Shown piece after piece: positions 17,656 to 26,435 of a DNA stretch of 64,000 nt. The translations under genes and the position numbers were made by a program. Position 1 is the first letter of the stretch. The number at the start of each line of letters is the position of its first letter. The notes beneath the pieces are model-generated. The model saw nothing but the letters and a program-made list of their open reading frames with translations, was not told the origin of the DNA and made no database searches. The DNA comes from Halomonas socia (GTDB lineage: Bacteria; Pseudomonadota; Gammaproteobacteria; Pseudomonadales; Halomonadaceae): the NCBI RefSeq assembly GCF_010977575.1, contig NZ_CP048812.1, positions 4,526,001-4,590,000 on the forward strand. Direction: 5' to 3'.

Positions 17656-17669
17656 ATTATAACGATATA
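17656..17669 (-). promoter_or_regulatory. AT-rich promoter and possible operator of the persulfide dioxygenase gene
   Basis: The region 17650-17700 is strikingly AT-rich for this genome. On the minus strand it contains a TATAAT hexamer (17656-17661) overlapping a 10/12 palindrome TATAACGATATA (17658-17669), 60-70 bases upstream of the start. ArsR-family sulfide sensors such as BigR bind AT-rich palindromes overlapping the -10 box, so this is a reasonable but unproven operator. Confidence 0.35.
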
Positions 17670-17769
17670 TCTTTTTTTCATATTAAAAAGTGGCTTCATG
17701 CTGGCAGATAGCCAAGCGCCCGTGACCCTAAAGAGCACGGGCACCAAGGTCAGGCAGTGCCTTCCAGCC

Positions 17770-17967
17770 CTACTTTTTCAGCTTGCAGGTATTGATGCCC
17801 AGCAAGCGGTAGGCCGGGCAGACGTTAAGCAGGCCGGTGGCCAGCGGCAGCACCCCGATCCAGCCCCAGGCGCCGATGCTGCCGGTCAGAGCCATCAGGA
17901 TCAGCACGGCTCCCACGCCGATACGAGCCCACTTGTCGGCTCCACCCACGTTACTTTTCATGTTCAT
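17770..17967 (-). CDS. DUF2892 family inner-membrane protein
   Basis: A 65-residue protein with two hydrophobic helices (IGVGAVLILMALTGSIG and WIGVLPLATGLLNVCPAYRL) ending LGINTCKLKK. This matches the DUF2892 family, often found fused to rhodanese domains (YgaP) or in sulfide-response operons. The ATG at 17967 has GAGGAG upstream; the reading could be extended by five residues. It is 27 bases downstream of the DsrE gene. Function is not established; context suggests sulfur handling. Confidence 0.85.
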   Translation of the reverse strand: MNMKSNVGGADKWARIGVGAVLILMALTGSIGAWGWIGVLPLATGLLNVCPAYRLLGINTCKLKK

Positions 17968-17994
17968 GGTGACTCTCCTCAAGCGCCGATCGAT

Positions 17995-18462
17995 TTAGAA
18001 GCTGAAGACCGGAATGCTCGGGTCGCGCATCATCTCGGCCATGGCGCCTGGGGTAGCCACCCCGACCCCGTCGCGCAGGTCATCCTCGCCGTACTCGCTG
18101 TTGGGCAGATAGATAGCGCAGACATCCACACCGGCCCCCTCGCCCATCATCATTTGCATCAGGCCCTCGGGTTTGACGCCGCGCGGACCCAGCTCGGTCT
18201 CGCTCTCGTAGCCGTCGATGGCCAGCTCGCCGGCGGCATCGCATAGCAGGATGTGCGGTGTGGTGCCCTGTTCGCGCATGGCGTTGGCGAGGATCATCGC
18301 CATGCCCTGAGTCTGCAGGGAGTCACTGGTCAGGATCACCAAGGCGCGTTCCGCATAGGCGTCATCGCCGTTGTCATGCTCATCGGCCATGGCCAGTGGT
18401 GACAAGCAGAGCGAAGTCGCCGCAAGCACCGAGGCCATGCAGGCTGTCCTACTCATTTTCAT
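17995..18462 (-). CDS. periplasmic DsrE-family sulfur relay protein
   Basis: A 155-residue protein with a signal peptide (MKMSRTACMASVLAATSLCL, cleavage near AMADE) and a DsrE/DsrF-like fold: LVILTSDSLQTQGMAMILAN opens the sheet, and VDVCAIYLPNSE holds a Cys near the usual sulfur-carrying position. Export makes it a possible periplasmic sulfane-sulfur carrier. It is the first gene of the transcript with DUF2892. An FNR/Anr-type box lies 88 bases upstream, suggesting induction at low oxygen. The exact partner is unknown. Confidence 0.83.
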   Translation of the reverse strand: MKMSRTACMASVLAATSLCLSPLAMADEHDNGDDAYAERALVILTSDSLQTQGMAMILANAMREQGTTPHILLCDAAGELAIDGYESETELGPRGVKPEGLMQMMMGEGAGVDVCAIYLPNSEYGEDDLRDGVGVATPGAMAEMMRDPSIPVFSF

Positions 18463-18549
18463 AACTTTCTCCTCTAACCTAATAACCTAAAATGGAGTCA
18501 TCAGCCTAGCGTAGAGGAAGCGTCATGACATGAGGTAAAACGCCGCAGC

Positions 18550-18563
18550 TTGATCTGGGTCAA
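18550..18563 (-). promoter_or_regulatory. FNR/Anr-type binding site
   Basis: TTGATCTGGGTCAA matches the FNR consensus TTGAT-N4-ATCAA at nine of ten fixed positions. It lies 88 bases upstream of the DsrE gene start, within a 124-base intergenic region that otherwise holds no gene. This predicts oxygen-dependent control of the DsrE-DUF2892 transcript. The neighbouring MBL gene is transcribed away from it and ends at 18587. Confidence 0.6.
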
Positions 18564-18586
18564 GCGATCAGGCAGAGCAGCCTACC

Positions 18587-19996
18587 CTACAGCGTGATGC
18601 AATCACCGTAGCCGGGTATCTCGGCCTGGATCCCGCTCTCGGCCAGTGCCACCTGCAGCCGCTGCTGAGCACCGGGCTCGCCGTGCACCAGATAGACGCG
18701 CGGGGCATCTCGGAAGGCACCGGCCCAGCCGATCAGGTCGGTCTGGCCGGCGTGGGCCGAAAAGCCGCCCAGCGTATGCACCCTGGCCTTGACCGGCAGC
18801 TCCTCGCCCAGCAGCTTGACACGCTCGGCACCGTCGACCAGGGCACGCCCCAGGGTGCCGGCAGCCTGAAAGCCGACGATCACTACCCGCGTGCTGGGCT
18901 TGGCCAGGTTGTAGCGAAAGTGGTGGAGAATCCGCCCGCCGTTGCACATCCCGGCCCCGGCAATGATGATCGCGCCGCCGTGGATACGATTGATGGCCAT
19001 CGACTCCTCCACCGTACGGGTCAGTCGCAGTCCCGGCAGGTACTGACTGGGATCGCCCTGGGCGGCGACGTTGAGCACCTTGAGGTCGTCGCGGTTGAGC
19101 GCTGCCTTCTTGCGTGCGTAGAGCTCGGTCACACGGATCGCCATGGGGCTGTCGAGGAAGATGCGCTGCTGCTTGAGACGCCCCTGATGGTAGAGCACGC
19201 TGAGATGGTAGAGCACCTCCTGGGTGCGCCCCACTGCAAAGGCCGGAATCAGCACGTTGCCGCCCGCGGCATGGGCCTGCTCGAGCACCTCGGCGAACTC
19301 CTCCAGGGTCTCCTCCAGCGGGCGGTGATCGCGGTCACCGTAGGTACTCTCCATCAACACCACGTCGGCGTCGCGCAGCTTATCGGCAGGATGCATCAGC
19401 ACCGAATCCGGGTTGCCCAGGTCGCCGGAGAACACCAGGCGTCGCTGGCGGCCGCCGGCGGGTACGCCGAGCTCGACGATCGCCGAGCCGAGGATATGCC
19501 CGGCATCGCGAAACACCAGGCTGGCGTCACCGCTCAGTGACACCGCCTGCCCATAGCGGTGCGGCACGCAAAGTGCCAGGGTGCGCTCGACATCGTCGAG
19601 CTCGTAGAGCGGCTCTAGCAGCGGTTTGCCGGCCTTGCGCCGCCACTTGTTGTCCCACTCGATATCCTTGGCCATCACGAAGGCAGCATCGCGCAGCATG
19701 ATATCGAGCAGCTCGGCGGTATCGCGGGTGCAGTGAATGGGACCGCTGAAGCCCTCGCGCACCAGCTTCGGCAGCAGGCCCGCATGGTCGAGATGGCCGT
19801 GGGAGAGCACCACCCCGTCGAGGCTACGTGCCAACCTCCCAAGCGGCTCGGCGTTGACCCGTTCGGCGTCAGGCCCACCCTGGTGCAGGCCGCACTCCAG
19901 CAACCAGCGATGCTCACGACCACCGTCGTGGTACTCGATGAGATAGCGCGAGCCGGTGACCTCCCCGACCGCACCAAGAAACGTCAGACTGGCCAT
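18587..19996 (-). CDS. MBL-fold / beta-CASP RNA-processing-type hydrolase
   Basis: A 469-residue soluble protein of the MBL-fold RNA metallo-hydrolase group (CPSF73/YsH-like). The zinc motif is LSHGHLDHAGLLPKL, with further ligands in FRDAGHILGSAIVEL and FSGDLGNPDSVL. The beta-CASP region and the C-terminal GGFSAHAGQTDLIGW complete the fold. I take the ATG at 19996, opening MASLTFLGAVGEVTGS; the frame stays open further upstream across the next gene, but that is not coding. It follows the gpgS gene by 77 bases. A nuclease role is inferred from the family. Confidence 0.9.
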   Translation of the reverse strand: MASLTFLGAVGEVTGSRYLIEYHDGGREHRWLLECGLHQGGPDAERVNAEPLGRLARSLDGVVLSHGHLDHAGLLPKLVREGFSGPIHCTRDTAELLDIMLRDAAFVMAKDIEWDNKWRRKAGKPLLEPLYELDDVERTLALCVPHRYGQAVSLSGDASLVFRDAGHILGSAIVELGVPAGGRQRRLVFSGDLGNPDSVLMHPADKLRDADVVLMESTYGDRDHRPLEETLEEFAEVLEQAHAAGGNVLIPAFAVGRTQEVLYHLSVLYHQGRLKQQRIFLDSPMAIRVTELYARKKAALNRDDLKVLNVAAQGDPSQYLPGLRLTRTVEESMAINRIHGGAIIIAGAGMCNGGRILHHFRYNLAKPSTRVVIVGFQAAGTLGRALVDGAERVKLLGEELPVKARVHTLGGFSAHAGQTDLIGWAGAFRDAPRVYLVHGEPGAQQRLQVALAESGIQAEIPGYGDCITL

Positions 19997-20073
19997 GATC
20001 GCTCCGCCGCTGCTGGGTTGTCTCCTCAGCATAAGCGAGATAAGGCGCGTCGGCGTTGATTCAGGGCAGTCGC

Positions 20074-21294
20074 CTACACCTTGCCCTGGTTGTCGAGCTC
20101 CACCGCGGCGTGCATGCGCTCGAGCAGGTCCGGAATCGCCGCCTGCACTCGGTTCCAACTGGGGATGAAGGGCTTGTCGCGGGGGTTGTCGAGAAACGCC
20201 GCGCCGGCCTCCATGATATTGCTGGCGAACAGCTCCACCGCCTGCTCCTCGCTGTGCCGGTCGAGCTTGAGGCCGTTCATCATGGCGTCGTTGTCGTAGG
20301 CTTCGATCAGGTCGAGGGCGATACGATAGTAGGTGGCCTTGATGGTGCGGAAGCTCTCGGCGTTGATCTGCACGCCCAGGGTGGCGAGCTTGCGGTACAG
20401 CGCCTTGGCGATGTCCAGGCTCATGCGGTTGAGCCCGCCGGAGGGATCCTCCTGCGAGACCGGTTGATGCTTGTGGTCGTAGATATCGGCGATATCCACC
20501 TGGCACAGCCGCTTGGTGGAGTAGTTGCGGTGCACCTCGGAGAGCACGCCGATCTCCAGGCCCCAGTCGCTGGGGATACGGATGCCATCGAGCACATCGG
20601 CACGCATCGAGAACTCGCCGGAGAGCGGATAGCGGTAGCTGTCCAGATAGTCGAGATACGGCAGCGGACCGTAGATCTTCTTCAGCGCACGGATCAGGGG
20701 CGTGACCATCAGCCGTGCCACGCGGCCGTTGAGCTTGCCATCGGCGATACGCGAGTAGTAGCCCTTGCAGAACTCGTAGTTGAACTGGGGATGGGCCACC
20801 GGGTAGATCAGCCGCGCCAGCAGGCTGCGGTCGTAGGTGACGATGTCGCAGTCGTGCAGCGCCACCGCCTCGGCGCGCCGCGAGGCCTGGATATAGCCGG
20901 AGCAGAACCACACGTTGCGCCCCTTGCCCGGCTCCTGGGGGGAGATATTCTCGGCGGCGAGTTCCTCGTCGAGGGCCTTGAGCCGCGGGCCGTCGTTCCA
21001 CAGGATGCGATGGTGCTGCGGCAGCCGCGAGAAGAACTCGCGGGCGTGCAGAAACTGCTCGCGGTCGGCGCGATCCAGGCCGATGACGATCTCGGAGAGA
21101 TACGGCACCTTGGCCAGCTCATCGACGATATGCGACAGCGCCGGCCCCTCCAACTCGGAGTAGAGCGACGGCAGGATCAGGCCCATCGGGCGGCGCATCG
21201 AGAAGCGCACCAGGTCGGCCTCCAGCGCCTCCACCGGGCGTTGGGTCAGGTTATGGAAGTTGGTAATGATACCGTTCTGATAGAAATCGCTCAT
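20074..21294 (-). CDS. gpgS: glucosyl-3-phosphoglycerate synthase
   Basis: A 406-residue GT-A glycosyltransferase that would join NDP-glucose and 3-phosphoglycerate to give glucosyl-3-phosphoglycerate, precursor of the osmolyte glucosylglycerate. It opens with MSDFYQNGIITNFHNLTQRP, shows a nucleotide-sugar region LSEIVIGLDRADREQF, a DxD-like metal site in VALHDCDIVTYDRSLL and the acceptor-side segment FNYEFCKGYYSRIADGKLNG. It overlaps the phosphatase gene by four bases, so the two are coupled. A mannosyl variant is possible, but the sequence looks like the GpgS form. The GH13 phosphorylase at 3488 may degrade the product. Confidence 0.87.
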   Translation of the reverse strand: MSDFYQNGIITNFHNLTQRPVEALEADLVRFSMRRPMGLILPSLYSELEGPALSHIVDELAKVPYLSEIVIGLDRADREQFLHAREFFSRLPQHHRILWNDGPRLKALDEELAAENISPQEPGKGRNVWFCSGYIQASRRAEAVALHDCDIVTYDRSLLARLIYPVAHPQFNYEFCKGYYSRIADGKLNGRVARLMVTPLIRALKKIYGPLPYLDYLDSYRYPLSGEFSMRADVLDGIRIPSDWGLEIGVLSEVHRNYSTKRLCQVDIADIYDHKHQPVSQEDPSGGLNRMSLDIAKALYRKLATLGVQINAESFRTIKATYYRIALDLIEAYDNDAMMNGLKLDRHSEEQAVELFASNIMEAGAAFLDNPRDKPFIPSWNRVQAAIPDLLERMHAAVELDNQGKV

Positions 21295-22175
21295 CGCTCG
21301 CGCTCCTTGCCATTGGCGCCGTCACCGACGGCCTCAGGAATCTCGCTACCCCACCAGTACTCCAGGCCTTCTACCCAGCCCCTGGGACCATCCAGCGTCG
21401 CGCGATAGAGCATCGGGTTGTCGACCGCGACACGCTGGCCGTGGTGGCCAGGAATCAGCACCGCCCGCGCCACCGCCTCGAGCATGGGGACGTCATTGGG
21501 CCCGTCGCCCAATCCCAGGGTGAGCGGTTGGGTGCCGCGCAGCGCAGTGAAGCGCTCGATCAGCCAGGCCACCGAGTCGCCCTTGTGCACCTCGCCCATG
21601 ACGTGCCAGAAGCGCCCGCCGCGGGTCAGGCGTAGACCATCATCGGACAAGGCCCGGCGAAAGCGTTCCAGGGCCGCGTCGTCGTCCTGCCAGATCAGCG
21701 GCTCGCTGCCCTCGCGCACCCGCGCCTGGCGGGCGGCCGGTTCGGGCAGGCCGGTATGCGCGATGATCTCGTCGAGAGGCATGTCGCCCATGCCACGGAA
21801 TGCGACGCCGAGCCGCTCGCGAATCACCTCGAGGCGGGTGCGGATAAAACCGATATCCAGCCCCGGCGTCTTGATCACCAGACCGTGCGGGTCGGCAGGA
21901 TCGCGATCCAGACGGGCATGCTGCCAGGCCGGCGGCAAGCCGATCACCGCCCCGTTCTCGGCGATGAACGGGCTCTTGGCCAAGCCCAGCTCGAGGCGCA
22001 GCGAGAGCAGCTCGGCGCGGGTCTTGCTGGTCACCGGGATCACCGCGACGCCCGCCGCGACGAGGCGCGCCAGCCACACCCTGGCCGGTGACCAATCGTA
22101 GCTGTCGTGATCGAGCAGCGAGCCATCGAGATCGGTGAAGACCAGGCGTGGTGGCGACACTTGGGCGTGATTCAT
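21291..22175 (-). CDS. glucosyl/mannosyl-3-phosphoglycerate phosphatase (HAD-IIB)
   Basis: A 294-residue HAD-superfamily phosphatase that would remove phosphate from glucosyl-3-phosphoglycerate. Motif I is VFTDLDGSLLDHDSYDW, motif II is PVTSKTRAEL, and motif IV is LGLGDGPNDVPMLE. The cap has GGRFWHVMGEVHKGDSV, typical of the MPGP family. The ATG at 22175 is chosen; a TTG 21 bases upstream exists. It overlaps gpgS by four bases. The pair is enough to make glucosylglycerate from NDP-glucose and 3-phosphoglycerate. Confidence 0.88.
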   Translation of the reverse strand: MNHAQVSPPRLVFTDLDGSLLDHDSYDWSPARVWLARLVAAGVAVIPVTSKTRAELLSLRLELGLAKSPFIAENGAVIGLPPAWQHARLDRDPADPHGLVIKTPGLDIGFIRTRLEVIRERLGVAFRGMGDMPLDEIIAHTGLPEPAARQARVREGSEPLIWQDDDAALERFRRALSDDGLRLTRGGRFWHVMGEVHKGDSVAWLIERFTALRGTQPLTLGLGDGPNDVPMLEAVARAVLIPGHHGQRVAVDNPMLYRATLDGPRGWVEGLEYWWGSEIPEAVGDGANGKERER

Positions 22176-22376
22176 ACGACACCTGCTGACGTGCAAGGGA
22201 GTGCGCGTGCTCGCGCATTACTGGTGACACTAGCACGCAGCGTGCCAGTTCGCCGTGATCGCTGGTCCCTACAGGTCCCGCGGAGAGTATTGCGTGACCG
22301 ATGCCGGTATGGCACCAGCCTCGCGCACCAATGGGGCTCACCCAATTGCACCAAAACAATGCAATGCATGCATACT

Positions 22377-22404
22377 AAAACGCTCCGCCGAGGCGGAGCG
22401 TTTT
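22377..22404 (-). terminator. rho-independent terminator of glyA
   Basis: A perfect 13-base inverted repeat, AAAACGCTCCGCC and GGCGGAGCGTTTT, lies 36 bases beyond the glyA stop in its direction of transcription and ends in a T tract. It separates glyA from the phosphatase gene and could work in both directions. Confidence 0.88.
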
Positions 22405-22439
22405 ATCCTGCTATATCAGCAAGCCATAGCGCCATTCAG

Positions 22440-23708
22440 TCAGTCGCGATACACCGGCAGGCGCGCGCAGACCGCTTCGACCTTGGCCTTGACCTCGGCC
22501 TCAATGCCATCGGTGCTCTCGCCCTTGGTCATCACGTCGAGAATGTCGCAGATCCAGCCGGCGAGTTCCTTGCACTCGGCTTCGCCAAAGCCGCGGGTGG
22601 TCACCGCCGGGGTGCCGATGCGCAGCCCAGAGGTCACGAAGGGGCTCTGCGGGTCGCCGGGTACGGCGTTCTTGTTGACGGTGATATGCGCGCGCCCCAG
22701 GGCAGCATCGGCGTCCTTGCCGGTCAGGCCCTGCTTGACCAGCGACAGCAGGAAGAGGTGGTCCTCGGTACCGCCGGAGACCACGTCGAAGCCGCGCTCG
22801 ATGAACACGCCTGCCATCGCCTGGGCATTCTTGACCACCTGCTGCTGGTAGGCCTTGAAGCCCGGCGCCATGGCTTCCTTGAAGCAGATCGCCTTGGCGG
22901 CGATGACGTGCTCTAGCGGGCCGCCCTGACCGCCAGGGAAGACCGCCGACTGCAGCTTCTTCTCGATCTCGGCGTCACCCTCGCTGGAGAGGATCAGGCC
23001 GCCGCGGGGGCCGCGCAGGGTCTTGTGGGTGGTGGTGGTGACCACGTGGGCATGGGGCAGCGGTGTGGGATAGACGCCGGCGGCGACCAGGCCGGCGACG
23101 TGGGCCATATCGACCAGCAGGTAGGCGCCCACCTCGTCGGCGATCTCGCGGAACCGGGCCCAGTCGATGATCTGCGAGTAGGCGGAGAAGCCGGCGATGA
23201 TCATCTTCGGCTGGTGCTCGCGGGCAAGCGCAGCCACTTCGTCATAGTCGATAAGGCCGTCTTCGCCGAGGCCGTACTGTACGGCATCATAGTGCTTGCC
23301 GGAAAAGTTGGGCTTGGCGCCGTGGGTCAGGTGGCCACCGGCGTCTAGGCTCATGCCGAGCACGGTGTCGCCGGGCTTGACCAGCGCCTGGAAGACCGCG
23401 CCGTTGGCCTGGGAGCCGGAGTGCGGCTGGACGTTGGCGTAGCTGGCCCCAAACAGCTGCTTGGCATAGTCGATGGCCAGCTGCTCGACGATGTCGACGT
23501 ACTCGCAGCCGCCGTAGTAGCGCTTGCCGGGGTAGCCTTCCGCATACTTGTTGGTCAGCTGGCTGCCCTGGGCTTCCATCACCCGGGGGCTTGCATAGTT
23601 CTCGGAGGCGATCAGTTCGATGTGCGCTTCCTGACGTGCGACTTCCTTGTTCATCGCATCCAGCAGGGCATCATCGAAACCGGCAATGGTCATATCACGG
23701 CTGAACAT
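22440..23708 (-). CDS. glyA: serine hydroxymethyltransferase
   Basis: GlyA (422 residues) is the PLP enzyme that interconverts serine and glycine with tetrahydrofolate, the main source of one-carbon units. Family signatures are plain: [38 protein letters not shown], the PLP-lysine segment [16 protein letters not shown] and [17 protein letters not shown]. Length is typical. It is a single-gene transcript with its own terminator at 22377-22404. No glycine riboswitch could be recognised in the 156-base gap upstream. Confidence 0.98.
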   Translation of the reverse strand: MFSRDMTIAGFDDALLDAMNKEVARQEAHIELIASENYASPRVMEAQGSQLTNKYAEGYPGKRYYGGCEYVDIVEQLAIDYAKQLFGASYANVQPHSGSQANGAVFQALVKPGDTVLGMSLDAGGHLTHGAKPNFSGKHYDAVQYGLGEDGLIDYDEVAALAREHQPKMIIAGFSAYSQIIDWARFREIADEVGAYLLVDMAHVAGLVAAGVYPTPLPHAHVVTTTTHKTLRGPRGGLILSSEGDAEIEKKLQSAVFPGGQGGPLEHVIAAKAICFKEAMAPGFKAYQQQVVKNAQAMAGVFIERGFDVVSGGTEDHLFLLSLVKQGLTGKDADAALGRAHITVNKNAVPGDPQSPFVTSGLRIGTPAVTTRGFGEAECKELAGWICDILDVMTKGESTDGIEAEVKAKVEAVCARLPVYRD

Positions 23709-23777
23709 CGTCGTGGGTCCTCAATCGGGGGCGAACGATAGGCAAAATCGAAAGGCGCCATGATACCCCAGCCCATG

Positions 23778-23799
23778 CCCCCTTTCACATGAAAGGGGG
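23778..23799. terminator. hairpin 3' of ybbP, possible terminator
   Basis: CCCCCTTTC (23778-23786) and GAAAGGGGG (23791-23799) form a nine-base stem with a four-base loop about 65 bases beyond the ybbP stop. No good T tract follows on either strand, so terminator function is uncertain. Confidence 0.45.
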
Positions 23800-23864
23800 T
23801 CATGGCTGCCCGAGTATTTCTCACCTTGGCTTTAGCCAGGCTAAACCCGCGGCCAGGGAAACGG

Positions 23865-26435
23865 TCATGCCTCGCCCAGTAGCCCCAGGCTCTGCATCGG
23901 TGTCTGGCGGCGTACGCTGCGCGACAGCGCATGACCGATCACGCCGATCAGCAGCGCACCACCCAGCGGCAAGGTCAACCACAGGCCCCAGTGGATCCTG
24001 GGCGCGAGGTCGAACCAGGCGAGGTAGATGCCCGCCGCGGCCAGCTCGGCAAGCAGCGCGCCCATCAGGCCGCTGGCAAAGCCGAGAATCGCGAACTCGG
24101 CCCCCTGGACCCGCGAGATCAGGCGGTCGCCTGCGCCGAACACCCGCAGCAGGCCGCTTTCGTGAGCCCGCGTCGGGCGGCTGGCGGTGAGGGCGGCATA
24201 TAGCACGCTGATGCCGGCCAGCAGCACGAAGCCGAGCACGAACTCCACCGCGCGGGTCACCTGGGTTAGCAGCTCGCGCACCTGGCCGAGGATCGCCTCG
24301 ACATTGAGCAGCGAGACGCCGGGGAACTCGCGCACCAGCGCACGACTGATGTCGTCACGCTCGCGGTCGAGGTGGAAGGCGGTGATATAGCTGTGGCCGT
24401 AACGCTCCAGCACCTCGGGCGGGAAGATCACAAAGAAGTTGGGGCGGAAGCTGTCCCAGTCGAGGTTGCGCAGACTGGTGAGCTCGCCGACGATCTCGTC
24501 GCTGCCGATGGCGAAGGTCATGGTGTCGCCGAGGGAGAGGCCGAGCCGTTCGGCGAGGCCGTCTTCCACCGAGATCGGCACCCGGCCGTCGGCAAGCGCG
24601 GGGCCGGCGTCGAACCACTGGCCGGCGACCAGCCGATTGCCGTCGGGCAGCGTCTCGCGCCAGGTGAGGTTGAGTTCGCGGCGTAGCGAGCCGTCGCCGC
24701 GGGCATCGGCCGGCACCGCATCGCGCGGGGTCTGGTTGTTGATCGCCGAGATCCGCCCGCGCACCATCGGGTAGAGCGTGGTGCGCTCGTCCACGGCGTC
24801 GTCGAGGGTATCGATGAAGGCATCGCGCTCGCCGGGCTGGATGTTGATGGCGAAATAGTTGGGGGTATCCTCCGGCAGTTGATCCTGCCAGGTGGTCAGC
24901 AGATCGCCGCGCACCAGGGCGATCATCGCCATGGCGGCGAAGGTCACCGAGAATGCCAGCAGCTGGCCGAGGCTGGCGCCGCGCCGCCGCGCCAGCTGCT
25001 GGGCACCGAGCCGCAGCGCCTGGCGCTTGCTGCCACCCTGGGGCAGCCAGGCGGCGAGGCGCACCACCCCACCCAGCAGCAGTGCCCCGAGGCCCCACAG
25101 CACCACCAGCATCACCAGGCCACCGGCCAGCAGGCCAAAGGCCAACTGCGGGTCACCGGAGTAGAGCCACAGCAGGCCGCCGAACACCAGGCTGGCCACC
25201 GCCACCACCAGCCACGCCGAGGCCGGCAGCGGGTCGAGCTCGCGACGCAGCACCTTGAGCGCGCTGACGCGCTTGAGGCGTAGCAGCGTAGGGCCGGCAA
25301 AACCGGCCAGCACGGCCAGCGCCGTCAACACACCAAGTAGCAGCGGCAGCGGCCCCGGCGGCGGTAGCTCGAGCGGCAGGAAGGCGGTCAGCAGCCACAG
25401 CAGCCCGGCCTGGCCGGCCAATCCCAGTAATGCACCGACCACCGATGCCGCCAGCGCCAGCCACAGCAGCTGCAGGGCGAACAGCCGGGTCAACTGGCGC
25501 TGGGTAGCACCGAAACAGCGCAGCAGGGCCGCGGTGTCGAGGTGACGATCGACGTAGCGGCGCGTGGCCATGGCCACCGCCACCCCGGCCAGCAGCACCG
25601 CGGCGAGCCCGGCCAGGCTCAGATACTGCTCGGCGCGGGCCAGGGCATTGCCCAGTTGGGGGCGGTCGCTGCGCACGTCGCGCACCTCGACGCCGTCGCG
25701 ACGCAGCTCGGCAAGCGTGGCCTCGACCCGAGTCAGTGCCTCCGGCGGGCCGGCGGCAAGAATCTCGAACTCCACACGCGAGCCGGGTTGCACGAGGTTG
25801 GTGGCCTCGAGGTCGGCAAGATTCATCATTAGGCGCGGGTTGAAGTTACCGAAGCCCCCCGACTGATCGGCTTCGCGTTCGATCACCCCGGCCACACTCA
25901 ACTGCGTCTCGCCGACCTGCACCTGATCGCCGACCTGCACCTCCAGCAGTTGCATCAGGCGCGGCCCCAGCCAGGCCTCGCCAGCCGCCGGCCCCTGGGC
26001 CAGCTGTTCGATGCCGTCACCAAGATCGACGTGGGACACCCCGTAGTGCGGATAGACGTCGTCGACCACCTTGAGGCTGGCGGGCTGGAAGCGGTCTGCA
26101 TGACTGATCATCGACACCAGGTCGACCTGATCGCTCAGCGTGAAACCGGCCTCGACCAGCTCCTGGCGCAGACCGTCATCGAAGGGGCGGCCCTGTTCGA
26201 GCACCAGGTCACCGCCGAGCAGTTGGCCGGCCTGGCGCTCCAGGCCGCGCTCGAGGCGGTCGAGAAAGAAGCCGATCATGGTCGAGGCGGCCACCGCCAG
26301 CGCCAGCGCCACGAACAGCGCGCGCACGTCGGCGGCACGCAGGTCTCGCCGCATGCCACGCAGCGACCAGCGCAAGGTGCCCAGGCCGCGAGCCTGGCGA
26401 GACGTCGGTCGTGATGTATCGGCAATACTGCTCAT
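23865..26435 (-). CDS. ybbP: FtsX-like ABC transporter permease (YbbP type)
   Basis: An 856-residue inner-membrane permease with ten or so helices in the FtsX/MacB arrangement: one near the N terminus (VRALFVALALAVAASTMIGF), a large periplasmic domain, a central helix bundle (SLAGLAAVLLAGVAVAMATR onward), a second periplasmic part and a C-terminal bundle ending LLIGVIGHALSRSVRRQTP. It overlaps ybbA by four bases and pairs with it as an ABC exporter of the YbbAP type, often beside tesA. The substrate is not known; lipid or envelope components are suggested for the family. Confidence 0.9.
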   Translation of the reverse strand: MSSIADTSRPTSRQARGLGTLRWSLRGMRRDLRAADVRALFVALALAVAASTMIGFFLDRLERGLERQAGQLLGGDLVLEQGRPFDDGLRQELVEAGFTLSDQVDLVSMISHADRFQPASLKVVDDVYPHYGVSHVDLGDGIEQLAQGPAAGEAWLGPRLMQLLEVQVGDQVQVGETQLSVAGVIEREADQSGGFGNFNPRLMMNLADLEATNLVQPGSRVEFEILAAGPPEALTRVEATLAELRRDGVEVRDVRSDRPQLGNALARAEQYLSLAGLAAVLLAGVAVAMATRRYVDRHLDTAALLRCFGATQRQLTRLFALQLLWLALAASVVGALLGLAGQAGLLWLLTAFLPLELPPPGPLPLLLGVLTALAVLAGFAGPTLLRLKRVSALKVLRRELDPLPASAWLVVAVASLVFGGLLWLYSGDPQLAFGLLAGGLVMLVVLWGLGALLLGGVVRLAAWLPQGGSKRQALRLGAQQLARRRGASLGQLLAFSVTFAAMAMIALVRGDLLTTWQDQLPEDTPNYFAINIQPGERDAFIDTLDDAVDERTTLYPMVRGRISAINNQTPRDAVPADARGDGSLRRELNLTWRETLPDGNRLVAGQWFDAGPALADGRVPISVEDGLAERLGLSLGDTMTFAIGSDEIVGELTSLRNLDWDSFRPNFFVIFPPEVLERYGHSYITAFHLDRERDDISRALVREFPGVSLLNVEAILGQVRELLTQVTRAVEFVLGFVLLAGISVLYAALTASRPTRAHESGLLRVFGAGDRLISRVQGAEFAILGFASGLMGALLAELAAAGIYLAWFDLAPRIHWGLWLTLPLGGALLIGVIGHALSRSVRRQTPMQSLGLLGEA

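Noticed and set aside
18587-21001. A single 804-codon protein joining the MBL hydrolase to upstream sequence
   Set aside because: The N-terminal half of that reading lies over gpgS in another frame and lacks conserved residues; the hydrolase starts at 19996 with its usual N terminus.
23709-23864. A glycine riboswitch upstream of glyA
   Set aside because: I could not find the conserved core of the aptamer; the region shows only the hairpin at 23778-23799.
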